Part shown: one piece after another, positions 7,952 to 16,683 of the stretch
Layout: each line of letters begins with the position of its first letter
How positions within the stretch are numbered: position 1 is the stretch's first letter
Virus record (IMG/VR): IMGVR_UViG_3300038948_000007
Coordinates: 1-42,856 of that record
Direction: 5' to 3' (one strand)
DNA: 42,856 bases
DNA from: a virus
Translations under genes and position numbers: made by a program
Notes under the pieces: generated by a model
Told to the model about the DNA's origin: nothing
The model's input: only the letters and a program-made list of their open reading frames with translations
Databases searched by the model: none

Positions 7952-8231
7952 TGCCGAAAACGCCTTGCTTTGTCAGTTTGTGCGCATGGCCACAAACCGA
8001 TCCTAGCACAATGCCGAGCAAAACGCGTTCGGCTGGTGCGCCATCGGTCAAACCTGGGACCCAGACCGCGACGGAGCACGCCGCAATCGGCAGCGCCGGC
8101 AACGCTCTGACCCAGACCGGGTTGCCGGAAAGACCGGGCCATAGGCTGCGCGCCAATCCAATCAGGGCCGAGACCGCGACCATGATTAGCATATGCTCGA
8201 TGCGCAAAAGGTATTCAACCCAGCCCGTCAT
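7914..8231 (-). CDS. Holin-like membrane protein
   Basis: A 105-residue protein with two or three hydrophobic segments: residues 12-28 (MLIMVAVSALIGLARSL), 42-60 (ALPALPIAACSVAVWVPGL) and 70-85 (VLLGIVLGSVCGHAHKL), and a short basic, hydrophilic C-terminus (KRIRDHPQRL). Size, TM number and the position before other membrane genes of the same cassette match a phage holin. No sequence family motif is seen. The C-terminal 13 codons overlap the next gene. Confidence 0.6.
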   Translation of the reverse strand: MTGWVEYLLRIEHMLIMVAVSALIGLARSLWPGLSGNPVWVRALPALPIAACSVAVWVPGLTDGAPAERVLLGIVLGSVCGHAHKLTKQGVFGNDKRIRDHPQRL

Positions 8232-8240
8232 TGCTTTGCC

Positions 8241-10145
8241 TTACAGGATATCGACCGAGAATTGGCGGCAGGTCATATCCTGCGCGCCCGCGCCCGTCGC
8301 GTTCCAAACCACTGTAGGGTACAGTTCAAGGTTGCCGGTGAAATCAATCGACCCAGCGGACGTTGTATAGATTGAGGTGAAATCAGTCCACCACGTTGTC
8401 GCCGATGGCGTGGCGGCTGCCTTGCTTGCCGCCAGAACACTGCCGCTTGCTGTCACCAGCGTCGGAATGAATTCAGCCTCGATTATGAATTCATCAAGGG
8501 TTGACCCTGAATTGTTCGGCACGACCTGGGCGACGACTGCGCCAGTTACACCAGAATAGCTGCCAAGCCTAATATTGAAACCAGGTTCATCGGTTGGCGT
8601 GCCGCCACGGGTGAACGTCGCGCGTATGCGGACGACAGCGCCAACATCAAGATAACCGCCAGGTATGACGTATTTTAGGTCAGTTGGGCCTGACAGCTGA
8701 AACGTTTTTTCCGTGCTGGTCGTGTCATCGACCGCCAGCGATACAGCCTGCAACGCATACACGTTCGGCGATAGCCCATGGTACCGCGACCCGTCGTAAT
8801 ACCTCAGCTGGTCGGCGCTACTATCTGGGTAAATATCACCGGCGCTTGGCGCGGTCGGCTTGGCCTTGGCAACGAGGCGTGTAACGCCGCGCGTGGCATC
8901 TGCGGCGTCAGTTAAAACCGCAAAACGGTCAATAGCAATGCGTGTAAGGCTGCCATCTAAGGTTATATATGTCGAAGGGGTATTAACGCCAGTGCCAGCA
9001 ACACCAGGTTCGGCGGTACTTAGCACCACATCGGCCGCGCCGGTGCCCCTGCTGCTACCGCTTGATAATTCGCCGTCGCCCGCGTTCTGATTGGCACCAG
9101 CCGCGTCACCGCCTCGCGCGCGTGCGAGGCCGCCGCCGCCCAAAGCCTGAGCATCACCGCCGTTCAGGTACGCGCTGCCGCCGGTGCCTGACGTGGAATC
9201 ACCGCCAGAAACGTTGACGCTACCACCGCCGCCGGTCACGGTGTTTTCGCCCCCCGTTATTGCGATGTCGCCGCCGTCGCTATTGCTGGGGCCGGCCGTT
9301 ATTGTGATGTCGCCGCCCTCGGCGTTGACGCCATCGCCGCCGTCAATCGTAACATCACCGCCCGCGCCTGACGACGAATCGCCGCCGTCGATAACAACCG
9401 CACCGCCCGCGCCGACCGACGCATCGCCGCCCTTTAGCGCGGCGTAACCCGCCGTTCCTGACGCCGTATTATCACCGCCTGATACCGTGGTATCGCCGGG
9501 GTTAGTGTCGCTTGCGCCGCCGATAACCCTAACATCGCCGCCCTCTGCCCCAACCCCCACACCACCGAAGATATCGATTGTCCCGCCGGCGCCAGATGAC
9601 GACGCGCCGGCAACGGCGTTAATATTGCCGCCTTTACCTGACGAGGTAGCGCCGCCGGTTAAAAGAACATTGCCGCCGCTGGTCGCGCCATCGCCGCCGT
9701 CGATGGTTACATCACCGCCCGCGCCTGACGTCGAAACGCCGGCATCGATATCAACAGGACCACCACTGCCGGTGTCACTATCGCCAGCCCGAACCCGTAT
9801 ATCACCGCCAGTTGAACCGAGGCCATCACCGGCGGTCATATGCACATAACCACCGGCGCCGCTGGTGTTGGCGTTGCCGCCATCTAGTACTAACCGACCG
9901 CCGTTGCCGCTTGTGTCAGGCTGCAACGCCTTGATAATCAGGTCGACCTCGAGTGAGCCTTTATAAAACCGCTCATTGAGCCATTCCAGCCAGGCATACG
10001 TGTAGTATTGCAGCCAGTTGAAATACGAGCTGGGCGGCTGGTCGTCGACGGCCCAGCCGCTGGTTTTCTCGCCTGCGGCCGGTTCGGTCCGGTTAGCACC
10101 GCCAGTGTTCCATTCGGGCTTTTTGGTTGGCTGTGGCTCGACCAT
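8241..10145 (-). CDS. Gly-rich repeat tail fibre
   Basis: A 634-residue protein. Residues 1-70 are an N-terminal virion-attachment region with aromatic residues (SYFNWLQYYTYAWLEWLNERF). From about 80 to 375 there are some 19 repeats of 14-16 residues with the pattern GGDVxIxGGDxxxxGxGG (x includes many Ser, Thr, Asn), which suggests a Gly-rich beta-solenoid or polyglycine-type shaft. Residues 385-634 form a globular beta-rich head (TFQLSGPTDLKYVIPGG; FTRGGTPTDEPGFNIRLGS). It follows the baseplate genes, where fibre genes usually lie. The name rests on this architecture and position. Confidence 0.75.
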   Translation of the reverse strand: MVEPQPTKKPEWNTGGANRTEPAAGEKTSGWAVDDQPPSSYFNWLQYYTYAWLEWLNERFYKGSLEVDLIIKALQPDTSGNGGRLVLDGGNANTSGAGGYVHMTAGDGLGSTGGDIRVRAGDSDTGSGGPVDIDAGVSTSGAGGDVTIDGGDGATSGGNVLLTGGATSSGKGGNINAVAGASSSGAGGTIDIFGGVGVGAEGGDVRVIGGASDTNPGDTTVSGGDNTASGTAGYAALKGGDASVGAGGAVVIDGGDSSSGAGGDVTIDGGDGVNAEGGDITITAGPSNSDGGDIAITGGENTVTGGGGSVNVSGGDSTSGTGGSAYLNGGDAQALGGGGLARARGGDAAGANQNAGDGELSSGSSRGTGAADVVLSTAEPGVAGTGVNTPSTYITLDGSLTRIAIDRFAVLTDAADATRGVTRLVAKAKPTAPSAGDIYPDSSADQLRYYDGSRYHGLSPNVYALQAVSLAVDDTTSTEKTFQLSGPTDLKYVIPGGYLDVGAVVRIRATFTRGGTPTDEPGFNIRLGSYSGVTGAVVAQVVPNNSGSTLDEFIIEAEFIPTLVTASGSVLAASKAAATPSATTWWTDFTSIYTTSAGSIDFTGNLELYPTVVWNATGAGAQDMTCRQFSVDIL

Positions 10146-10787
10146 TTAGAGTATCTCGCTTTCGCGCGCCGCGCGGTTACGGATTGCGGTTTTCAGATAG
10201 TAGCCGCCGTCGAATTTACTGCCGCCATCGCCGTCAAAGGCGAATACCGGCTCGGTCTGATAGAAATTTAGGATACCGTGCACGCCGGCTGCCTTGCCGT
10301 TGTACATGGCCTCGGCGGCGATATAGCCGACATCGGTGTCGAGTAGCGTCAGGACCTTGATAACGAAATCGGCCGGGAAGCTTTCCGTCAGCTCGATAGC
10401 CTGGTCCGGCAGGGTTGTGTTCGTCGCCAGGCGCACGATTTCAATCAATTGCGGTATCGTGCCGCCGGCCTTGTTGACCTGGACCTGCGCGCGCAACAGT
10501 GACCGGTATTCATCGTCGCCCAGGCCCTGGCGCTCAACTCCGATAAGCTCGCCCAGGCCATCAAGCTGGACGCCCACCGCGGCATCATTGAGAAACACCA
10601 GGGTTAGGAGGTCGGTCGCCGCGTCGTTGATTTCCTGCAACTCCGGCGCGTATGACGCGACCAACCTTTCTAGGTCGTTGCCTGCCGAATTGCCGCCGCT
10701 GCGAAATTGCGTGACCAGCCGGCGTATCGCATCACCGGTGAAATCGTCGTTTGCAGCAAAGGCCGGGTCTGGCGTTGGCGCGGTCAT
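10146..10787 (-). CDS. Baseplate protein, gpI/DUF2612-like
   Basis: A 213-residue protein following the baseplate J-like gene. Motifs include LDGLGELIGVERQGLGDDEYRSLLRAQVQVNKAGGTIPQL shortened here to: LDGLGELIGVERQGL, and DEYRSLLRAQVQVNKAGGT. In contractile tails the gene after gpJ is usually gpI or the DUF2612 protein, which ties the wedges to the fibres. Here it is followed at once by a fibre gene (TAA then ATG, adjacent). The motif of short-range hydrophobic repeats and position support this call; the sequence similarity is from memory. Confidence 0.75.
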   Translation of the reverse strand: MTAPTPDPAFAANDDFTGDAIRRLVTQFRSGGNSAGNDLERLVASYAPELQEINDAATDLLTLVFLNDAAVGVQLDGLGELIGVERQGLGDDEYRSLLRAQVQVNKAGGTIPQLIEIVRLATNTTLPDQAIELTESFPADFVIKVLTLLDTDVGYIAAEAMYNGKAAGVHGILNFYQTEPVFAFDGDGGSKFDGGYYLKTAIRNRAARESEIL

Positions 10788-10795
10788 CGGTTCAC

Positions 10796-11995
10796 CTATG
10801 CCGGGGTTGAGTTGACGGTTACGTCGCCCGTATCAAGCGTTGCCAACTCGCGAATATCGAAGGTCAGGTTTGCCGTACCGGTTGGCGGCGTTGATGTGTC
10901 GATAAAGAAGTCCGGGCAATCGACGACGCCGGACACCGCGAAAACCTCGGCCTGGAACCGCTCATAAACCATGGTCTGGCCGAGCTCTAGGCCATCAGCC
11001 AGGGCGGCCAGCGCCGCCTTGATTTGGTCATCGCCATCAACCGGGTAGGTCGCCGCGTCGTACGTTATATCCGCGCGCGCATATGTGCGCACCTCGTCGG
11101 CCAAGGTGAAATTGATGGTGTGCGTGTAACCCATGCTGTCGGTTACGGTTTCTGTAACGTCGTTGGGCGCATGGCCATAGGTCTCAATACCGGCGGCTTT
11201 GGTCTCAAAGATTGCCTCGGCGACATCAGCGTCAAAGCTGGCGCCAGCGCCAGATGCCTTCTGGGCCAGGACCTCAATCGACTTCGGCGGCAGATTGCGG
11301 CCATCGGTTATGCTTGAAACGTTCTCAAAAACGTACGCTGACACGACGTCATCAACCGCCAGGATGTCAGCGCGGATTGCCTCGATTGTCGCGACGCCTG
11401 CGACCGATAGCAACTCAGCGCGGCGCAACCGTAACTCTGCGTCGGTCTCAAGGTTGTCGCCGAGCTCGGCATCGGTGCCAGCGGTTGCTGTCGACCAGCC
11501 GGCAACGGGTGTTTCAATCGTCAGGGCCTGGCCTGTGGTTAGTGGTATCGGTCCATATTCCTCAGACTCAAACGCCACGTCAATCGAACCGCCGCCGCCG
11601 ATGGTAGCGTCTTCGGTCGAAACGAACCGGTCGCCAGTCGCGTCTACCGATATCACGCGCCCGGTCAGCAGCACGGTGCCAGGCGTGCCGCTGCAGGTCA
11701 GGGTAACGTCTGACTTGGTCGCAGGTAGCCTCGTGACGCCAGTGATGGCGGCGACGTTGTCGAGCGCCTCGCCCGTGGCACTGTCAGGGTACAGCGACCG
11801 GTAGACCGCCAACAACACCTCCCAGGCCTCGGCGACGCTGGCGCCGAAAGTCGCGTTATTCTGGCCTAGGGCGGATTCGCCGCCAACGTTGATTTGCGAG
11901 CCCCAATCGGCCTTTTGCCTGGTCTCAATGTCCGACAGGATGTCGGCAATCAGCTTTGGGTTGAAGCCTGTACTGAGAACGCCAAACGAGCTCAT
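10796..11995 (-). CDS. Baseplate wedge protein J-like (Mu gp47 / P2 J family)
   Basis: A 399-residue protein with the pattern of baseplate J-like proteins: a start rich in FNPKLIADILSDIE, the segment SLYPDSATGEALDNVAAITG (residues 69-88), 'TRLPATKSDVTLTCSGTPGT', and RLRRAELLSVAGVATIEAIRAD near residue 190. J-like proteins form the wedge ring around the hub. Its start overlaps the stop of the gp25-like gene by ATGA, and W, J and I lie in the usual order, which strengthens the call. Confidence 0.9.
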   Translation of the reverse strand: MSSFGVLSTGFNPKLIADILSDIETRQKADWGSQINVGGESALGQNNATFGASVAEAWEVLLAVYRSLYPDSATGEALDNVAAITGVTRLPATKSDVTLTCSGTPGTVLLTGRVISVDATGDRFVSTEDATIGGGGSIDVAFESEEYGPIPLTTGQALTIETPVAGWSTATAGTDAELGDNLETDAELRLRRAELLSVAGVATIEAIRADILAVDDVVSAYVFENVSSITDGRNLPPKSIEVLAQKASGAGASFDADVAEAIFETKAAGIETYGHAPNDVTETVTDSMGYTHTINFTLADEVRTYARADITYDAATYPVDGDDQIKAALAALADGLELGQTMVYERFQAEVFAVSGVVDCPDFFIDTSTPPTGTANLTFDIRELATLDTGDVTVNSTPA

Positions 11996-12357
11996 AGCGT
12001 GAACACCTCCGAGAAATCGCGCGCGACGGACTCGCCCTCTAGTCGGGCCGAGAACGATAGCGTCAACTCGCGCGTTGCGGCCTCAAAGCCCAGGTCAAGG
12101 CGCTCGATGGCATCGACGCCTGGGGTTGAGAGAATGGCGTTGCGATAGGTTGAGCGAATGGCCGCTAGGTTCGGGTTCTTAACCCATATCTGGCTGTAGT
12201 ACGGAATGCCAACGCGCTGGTCCAGGAACCATTCGCCCTTGACGAAGCGCAGCCTGATTTTGAGGTGCTGCGCGACAGCGTCGGCACCGGTGACGAAAAA
12301 GATATCGTCGCGGCTGATGTCGAGGTCGCCGTCGGTTGTCAGCGCGAAGTCGCTCAT
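11992..12357 (-). CDS. Baseplate wedge, gp25/W-like lysozyme-fold
   Basis: A 121-residue protein of the W/gp25 size. The stretch AVAQHLKIRLRFVKGEWFLD and the sequence IRSTYRNAILSTPGVDAIERLDLGF are the signatures of the GPW/gp25 family, whose members nucleate the sheath at the baseplate. ATGA overlaps couple it both upstream to the spike gene and downstream to the J-like gene. The order spike, W, J, I is conserved in contractile phages. Confidence 0.85.
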   Translation of the reverse strand: MSDFALTTDGDLDISRDDIFFVTGADAVAQHLKIRLRFVKGEWFLDQRVGIPYYSQIWVKNPNLAAIRSTYRNAILSTPGVDAIERLDLGFEAATRELTLSFSARLEGESVARDFSEVFTL

Positions 12358-13094
12358 ACTGCTTTCACCTTGCTGGCTGAGACTGAATTAACAACCGTAG
12401 GGGTACCGTACCAGGTTGCGGCGGCTAGCTTCAGCGCCGAGCCGCCGTCCTGAGGCGCAACGACCCAAGTCGCGAAGACTGTTTTTAGGTCGTTGATAGC
12501 GGTCTTTAGTGTGGTCAGCTCATCCAAAACCTTATTCGCCAGCGCCACGAAGTTTGACCCAGACTCGTCCCAAAGATAGATGCCGTCCGGTGCGATTTGG
12601 ACGACGCCACCGCTTTCGTTTCCGATGACCATATCGGTCGCATGTGGCGCCGGGCTGAGTGCCTCGGCGTCGTTGTACCAGCCCAGGATGGCTACCGGGT
12701 CGCTCAGGCCGTGCATTTCGAACGTTTGCGGGTCGGTCTGCTTTATCAGCGTCGTATCGTCGCCGCGGCGACCTTGGCCCGTTTGGTATGTTTCAATCGA
12801 GCGTTCGCAGAAAACGAGCATGCATCGGTCGCCAGCGTTTACCGGCATCGTAATTTTGAAACCGCCGGCCCGAGGGAACACGACCGGGACGCCTGGAATC
12901 ACCGGCAGTTCTTCGGATATCTCACCATCAACAGTCGATTGCAGCCGGCGTATCAACGGCTCGACATCAGCCTTTTGCAAGGTCGCATCATAGGCATCAA
13001 TGCGGCCGGGCAGCATCACGTGCACCTCGGCCAGCCGGTCTTCGATGGCCTGCCGGATAACATCGGCCAAGTCTGGGCTACGTGTATCGGTCAT
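12354..13094 (-). CDS. Baseplate spike / puncturing protein (gpV/Gp138-like)
   Basis: A 246-residue protein with an OB-like N-terminal half (LPGRIDAYDATLQKADVEPL, PVVFPRAGGFKITMPVNAGD) and a short beta-helical-looking C-terminal half (VVQIAPDGIYLWDESGSNFV). The arrangement matches Gp138-type and P2 gpV-type spikes at the tip of contractile tails. ATGA overlaps couple it with the hub and the gp25-like gene. It is short, so the spike is small. The name comes from the VxxFPRAGGFxITxPVxxGDxCxLxF core, a typical pattern, and from its position. Confidence 0.8.
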   Translation of the reverse strand: MTDTRSPDLADVIRQAIEDRLAEVHVMLPGRIDAYDATLQKADVEPLIRRLQSTVDGEISEELPVIPGVPVVFPRAGGFKITMPVNAGDRCMLVFCERSIETYQTGQGRRGDDTTLIKQTDPQTFEMHGLSDPVAILGWYNDAEALSPAPHATDMVIGNESGGVVQIAPDGIYLWDESGSNFVALANKVLDELTTLKTAINDLKTVFATWVVAPQDGGSALKLAAATWYGTPTVVNSVSASKVKAV

Positions 13095-13933
13095 CTCGGT
13101 TTCAACTCCAAATCGGCGTACCAGTCATCGCCATGGGTATCGCCCTGAAACACGACTTTCTCAACCCGATAGTTGCCGCTGATTTGGCTACCCTCCAGCA
13201 CGACAACGCGGCCGGGCGTAAGTTGCGGGATGAGCAACGACCGGACTTCAACAATGCCGTTCTCGCCTGACTCCGGGCTGCCAATCATGCCGGTGTTGCT
13301 ATTGAGCACGATGGCGTCGCCAGCCTCGATTGCGTCGTTGGGCCCGAGCAATTGCAGCTGACCCTTCTGAACCGACCAGGTGTAGCCGAACGTCTTAGCC
13401 AGGCGGTCTAGTTCTTTGCGGCTTGGCCCTGATAGGACAATGCCGTTGCTGAATTCGTCCAGCACGCCACGGATATTGCCGGCGCTCATTTTCTCGATGG
13501 CGTTGCCGAGGCCGATACTCATGGTCTCAGCGACGCGCCGGAGCGCCTCCAGGGCGCTGACCCTGTCGAAGCTGAGATTGATTCGCGACTCGCGCAGGGC
13601 GGGCCCGCCGTCGGTCGATTGAAACGTCGTGACCCAGTCGACGCCGTCGCGAACGCTTTTGCCGGCCTCCAGTTTGCCTACGAATATGGTCGACGTTCGC
13701 TGGCTGTAGCCGGCCTCCAGCGTCGTCTCGATGCCCTTGACGTTGACGGCTGCCCGGGTCGTCGCGCTCAGGTTGTAGACCGTGATTTCGGCCGTGTTTG
13801 GCGATGGCGCGCGGCTGGCCTCGACCTTGAATACCAGGCGCAAAATCTCGTTCTTGGAACCGTCTTTGGTTTCCGATGCTATCAGTGTCCCGCCCAGATT
13901 GAGCGCAAACGACCGGTTCCATAATTCGCCCAT
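13091..13933 (-). CDS. Baseplate hub protein (gp27/D-like)
   Basis: A 280-residue protein with alternating beta-rich segments, including LRLVFKVEASRAPSPNTAEI-type N-terminal strands, NLSATTRAAV, LEAGYSQRTSTIFVGKLEAG and a middle helical segment followed by GDAIVLNSNTGMIGSPES. It is typical of hub proteins of the T4 gp27 / P2 D type that hold the spike. It starts in a TAATG overlap with the plug-like gene and its stop overlaps the spike gene start. The call rests on position, size and the N-terminal tube-like strand motif. Confidence 0.75.
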   Translation of the reverse strand: MGELWNRSFALNLGGTLIASETKDGSKNEILRLVFKVEASRAPSPNTAEITVYNLSATTRAAVNVKGIETTLEAGYSQRTSTIFVGKLEAGKSVRDGVDWVTTFQSTDGGPALRESRINLSFDRVSALEALRRVAETMSIGLGNAIEKMSAGNIRGVLDEFSNGIVLSGPSRKELDRLAKTFGYTWSVQKGQLQLLGPNDAIEAGDAIVLNSNTGMIGSPESGENGIVEVRSLLIPQLTPGRVVVLEGSQISGNYRVEKVVFQGDTHGDDWYADLELKPR

Positions 13934-14259
13934 TAGCCGAACGCTCCCCCTTCGTCGTAACAGAGCACGGCCGAGGTGCCGAGCGTATCCCGGTCTGGGT
14001 CGTCGTCGTTTTCAGGGTTGGCGCAAACGAGCTCGCCGTCGGGCCTGCTCTGTTGAATCCAGGTCAGCAGCAGCGCCCAGTTGCAAACCATGGTCAGGCC
14101 TTGGCGCAGCGGATTGCCGTCAATGTCTGAAATCGAGAAATACCAGCGCGCTTGCCTGGTGTTGTACCATATAGATACGGTGTAAACGACGCTGTCGAGC
14201 TCAACCGTAAAGTCATAGTTGCTTGACTCGATAGTGGTCGGGATTTCCAGGATTGCCAT
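13933..14259 (-). CDS. Baseplate plug protein, Pam3 gp18-like
   Basis: A 108-residue protein beginning with a beta-rich segment (MAILEIPTTIESSNYDFTVE, WYNTRQARWYFSISDIDGNP) and LRQGLTMVCNW, followed by an acidic region (ENDDDPDRDT). The pattern of a short single-domain protein between the Dit-like and hub genes matches the baseplate plug described for cyanophage Pam3. From memory this family is associated with DUF3383-sheath phages, as here. It is joined to both neighbours by TAATG/one-base overlaps. Confidence 0.7.
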   Translation of the reverse strand: MAILEIPTTIESSNYDFTVELDSVVYTVSIWYNTRQARWYFSISDIDGNPLRQGLTMVCNWALLLTWIQQSRPDGELVCANPENDDDPDRDTLGTSAVLCYDEGGAFG

Positions 14260-14870
14260 TATCCACCTCCCCAGGGCCGACCCGTTGCGTTGGCGATTGA
14301 CTCGAAGACGCTTTCGCTTTTTTCTTCGACCTCAGGCTTCGGTTTCTTTTTCTGCTGCCTTCCTTTTTTGGTCTTGCCCTTGTGTACCGGCTCGACCGGC
14401 TCAGGCGCCTCGATGCTCTCAACCGTCGCCTTGCGGAATTCGCGCAGCGTCAGGCCGATATCCAGGATGTCGCGAGTCGTTTTGTCACGCCTGACCGATA
14501 TGGCGGTTATCATCATATCGGTGTAGTCGCGTAGCTCGGTAGTGACGTCTAACAGCGCGGCCGTGCTTTGTAGGCGCACGAATTCGTTGTACGCGTCCTG
14601 GGCCCGGTTGTTCGGGTCGCCGCCCGGTACCGATGGTTGCAAGTCTTCTGTAAAGTTGAGCAATATCGGGTGATTTGAAATGATGCCCTGGATATCGATG
14701 GCATCAGGCAGTTTTCGGGCATGGTCGGCGACGTTCGCTCCGGTCTCGACCGGGTGTTCAGTGATGGTCAGCTCGTGTTTGTGTTGCTCGGTTACGGTCG
14801 CGTCGAACGCGATTTGGCTGTCGTCTGAGCTAATCACGACCTGGTATGACGTATCGAATAGGCTGGTCAT
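14259..14870 (-). CDS. Dit-like baseplate protein with basic tail
   Basis: A 203-residue protein following the tape measure with an ATGA overlap. The N-terminal 140 residues (VTEQHKHELTITEHPVETGA; ADHARKLPDAIDIQGIISNH; LQSTAALLDVTTELRDYTDM) carry the 'hPVE.Ga.iaDH....p..l.l.G..s' pattern of the Dit-like phage tail family. The C-terminal 50 residues are rich in Lys, Pro and Glu (VHKGKTKKGRQQKKKPKPEV) and probably flexible. The protein is likely the ring connecting tube end to hub. Family motif seen directly; role from family knowledge. Confidence 0.8.
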   Translation of the reverse strand: MTSLFDTSYQVVISSDDSQIAFDATVTEQHKHELTITEHPVETGANVADHARKLPDAIDIQGIISNHPILLNFTEDLQPSVPGGDPNNRAQDAYNEFVRLQSTAALLDVTTELRDYTDMMITAISVRRDKTTRDILDIGLTLREFRKATVESIEAPEPVEPVHKGKTKKGRQQKKKPKPEVEEKSESVFESIANATGRPWGGG

Positions 14871-16531
14871 GATGCGCCCCCGACCAGCAATTGCTGCGCG
14901 GTGCGCCGGTTAGCATCGCCAGCAGCGCGGCCGACCGCTGGCGCAACCGCGTTGGCTATGGCTGGCCCGTCGCCATTGGGCGCATTGACGTTGACTTCAA
15001 TTGTCTGGTTGGCGTTGACACCGCCCGCCGCAGCCGCAGCCGCAGGCGAGCCTGGCACATTGATTTGCTCAGGCCCGGCCAGACCGAACGTTTTGGCTAG
15101 GTCGCCCAGGCCGAGGTCGGAAACCATGCCAACCAGCCCGAGCATACCCTCAGAAATACCATCAATCACCGATTGGAACGCATCGAGAATCGGCTGGAAT
15201 TCATCGCTGATATATGTGGCGATTTTCTCTAGCGCTGTCAGCGCAATGTCAACCACTGTGTTCCAATGGTCGCGCGCGTGCTGCGCGAGGCCGCCGAAGA
15301 AACCGCCGATCCATTCGCCAAGCGCTCGGAAAGCGCCGCGGATAGACTCGCCCATGCGCCAAGAACCATTTTCGACGCCAGTAAAGTACCATATCCAATG
15401 GTCAAGCGCGTTTTGCAGGCTAAGCCGCACGGCATCCGTATATGAGTCGTTTTCTTTTGCGAGCGCCTGGAATTCTTTCACCATGCCGGCAAGAACGCCC
15501 TCGCCTTTGGTGATGCCTTTCCAGAGGTCCTGTAAGATGATGATGATTGCGGCGACGATTGCGCCGATGAGCAAAAATTTAAACATCATCAACGCTTGCA
15601 TGATAACCAGCTTTTTCGAGCCAGTCGCAACCAGCGCCAGCGCCCCGGCAAGGGCTATCATGCCGACCTTGGCCAGCGCCGATGCCTCATAGAAACCGAT
15701 GAACAGGGCGCCAACGACCTTTACAGCGTCGACAACCGCGCCCAGTGCGGCCTTCAATGGACCCTTGAGAACCTTCGCGGCTTCCGACATCGCCTTGATG
15801 ATTTCAACCGCCGCAGGCAACAGTGTTTCGCCCAGGGCGACTTGCAGGTCGTAAACGTTGCCGCTCAGGCGCTTGGTCAGGTTCGCGTAACCGTCGGAGG
15901 TCCTAGCGGCGTCGCCCTGGGCCTTGGCGGTCCGGTCCAGGATGAAGCGATACCGAAGCTGAATCTTCTCAGCCTGCGACATCTGTTTGGTTGACTTGCC
16001 AAGTCCTTTCTCGAGCGCGAAGGCGTCCAGCGCTGCCACATTCATCGCGACGCCGAAGCGCAGCAGCGGCTCGGCCTGGCCGATGAGGCCGGAGCGTAGG
16101 GCATCTAGCGCTTCTTGGTCCGTCGCGTTGAAAAACGAGCCCAGGTCAACCGCCAGCTGAGCCATATTTGTGCTCAGCTCGGCAGTCGCCTCGGCTGACC
16201 CGAGCGTTGGACCGACGACCGCGCCCAGGGTCGCAGCGTATTGGCGCATGGCGTATTCGCTGCGCCCGCTGGCCTCGCCCGACGCCTTGGCCCATTGCAG
16301 CACGGCCTGCGTCTGGTCTTCGAACGCCGTGGTAACGACGTTCATCGTTTCCTGTACATCCGAGGCCGCGTCGACCATGCGCTTGAAGCCCTGAGCAACA
16401 ACGCCGGTCACAAGCGCCGCTGCCACGGCCTGAGCGCCGCGCTTCAAGCGGTCGAACGAAGCGTTAACCTTTTTCTCGGCAGACTTGTCTACCTTGTAGC
16501 CGATTCTGGTCAGCAATTCGCGAACTATCAT
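14867..16531 (-). CDS. Tape measure protein
   Basis: A 554-residue protein with long alpha-helical N-terminal region (SAEKKVNASFDRLKRGAQAV), the typical tape measure stretch of helical, Ala-rich repeats, hydrophobic segments at about residues 285-345 (MIALAGALALVATG; FLLIGAIVAAIIIILQDL) and a low-complexity C-terminus (SPAAAAAAGG). Its length sets tail length: at about 0.15 nm per residue the tail would be roughly 80 nm, short for a myovirus. It follows the tail chaperone genes, as usual, and starts by ATGA overlap with the small downstream chaperone ORF. Confidence 0.9.
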   Translation of the reverse strand: MIVRELLTRIGYKVDKSAEKKVNASFDRLKRGAQAVAAALVTGVVAQGFKRMVDAASDVQETMNVVTTAFEDQTQAVLQWAKASGEASGRSEYAMRQYAATLGAVVGPTLGSAEATAELSTNMAQLAVDLGSFFNATDQEALDALRSGLIGQAEPLLRFGVAMNVAALDAFALEKGLGKSTKQMSQAEKIQLRYRFILDRTAKAQGDAARTSDGYANLTKRLSGNVYDLQVALGETLLPAAVEIIKAMSEAAKVLKGPLKAALGAVVDAVKVVGALFIGFYEASALAKVGMIALAGALALVATGSKKLVIMQALMMFKFLLIGAIVAAIIIILQDLWKGITKGEGVLAGMVKEFQALAKENDSYTDAVRLSLQNALDHWIWYFTGVENGSWRMGESIRGAFRALGEWIGGFFGGLAQHARDHWNTVVDIALTALEKIATYISDEFQPILDAFQSVIDGISEGMLGLVGMVSDLGLGDLAKTFGLAGPEQINVPGSPAAAAAAGGVNANQTIEVNVNAPNGDGPAIANAVAPAVGRAAGDANRRTAQQLLVGGAS

Positions 16532-16683
16532 TGCTGCTTTGCTTTCCGTTTCATGCGCTCGTAATGCTCGGCCTCGATATCGTCTTGAATGTCGAGGATT
16601 TCATGCATTGAATGGATTTCGTCAATGTCCCAATACTCTGTCAGCTCCTTGTACGTTGCGACCTGTCGCACAACTAGGCTCAT
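16528..16683 (-). CDS. Small tail assembly chaperone ORF (GT-like)
   Basis: A 51-residue ORF shown by a TAATG overlap with the upstream chaperone stop and an ATGA overlap with the tape measure start. It is acidic and helical (YWDIDEIHSMHEILDIQDDI). Position between chaperone and tape measure equals that of the T part of lambda G/GT or P2 E'. Its frame is -1 to the upstream gene and is open upstream to 16812, so it could be expressed as an extension by frameshifting, or alone by re-initiation. Confidence 0.7.
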   Translation of the reverse strand: MSLVVRQVATYKELTEYWDIDEIHSMHEILDIQDDIEAEHYERMKRKAKQQ

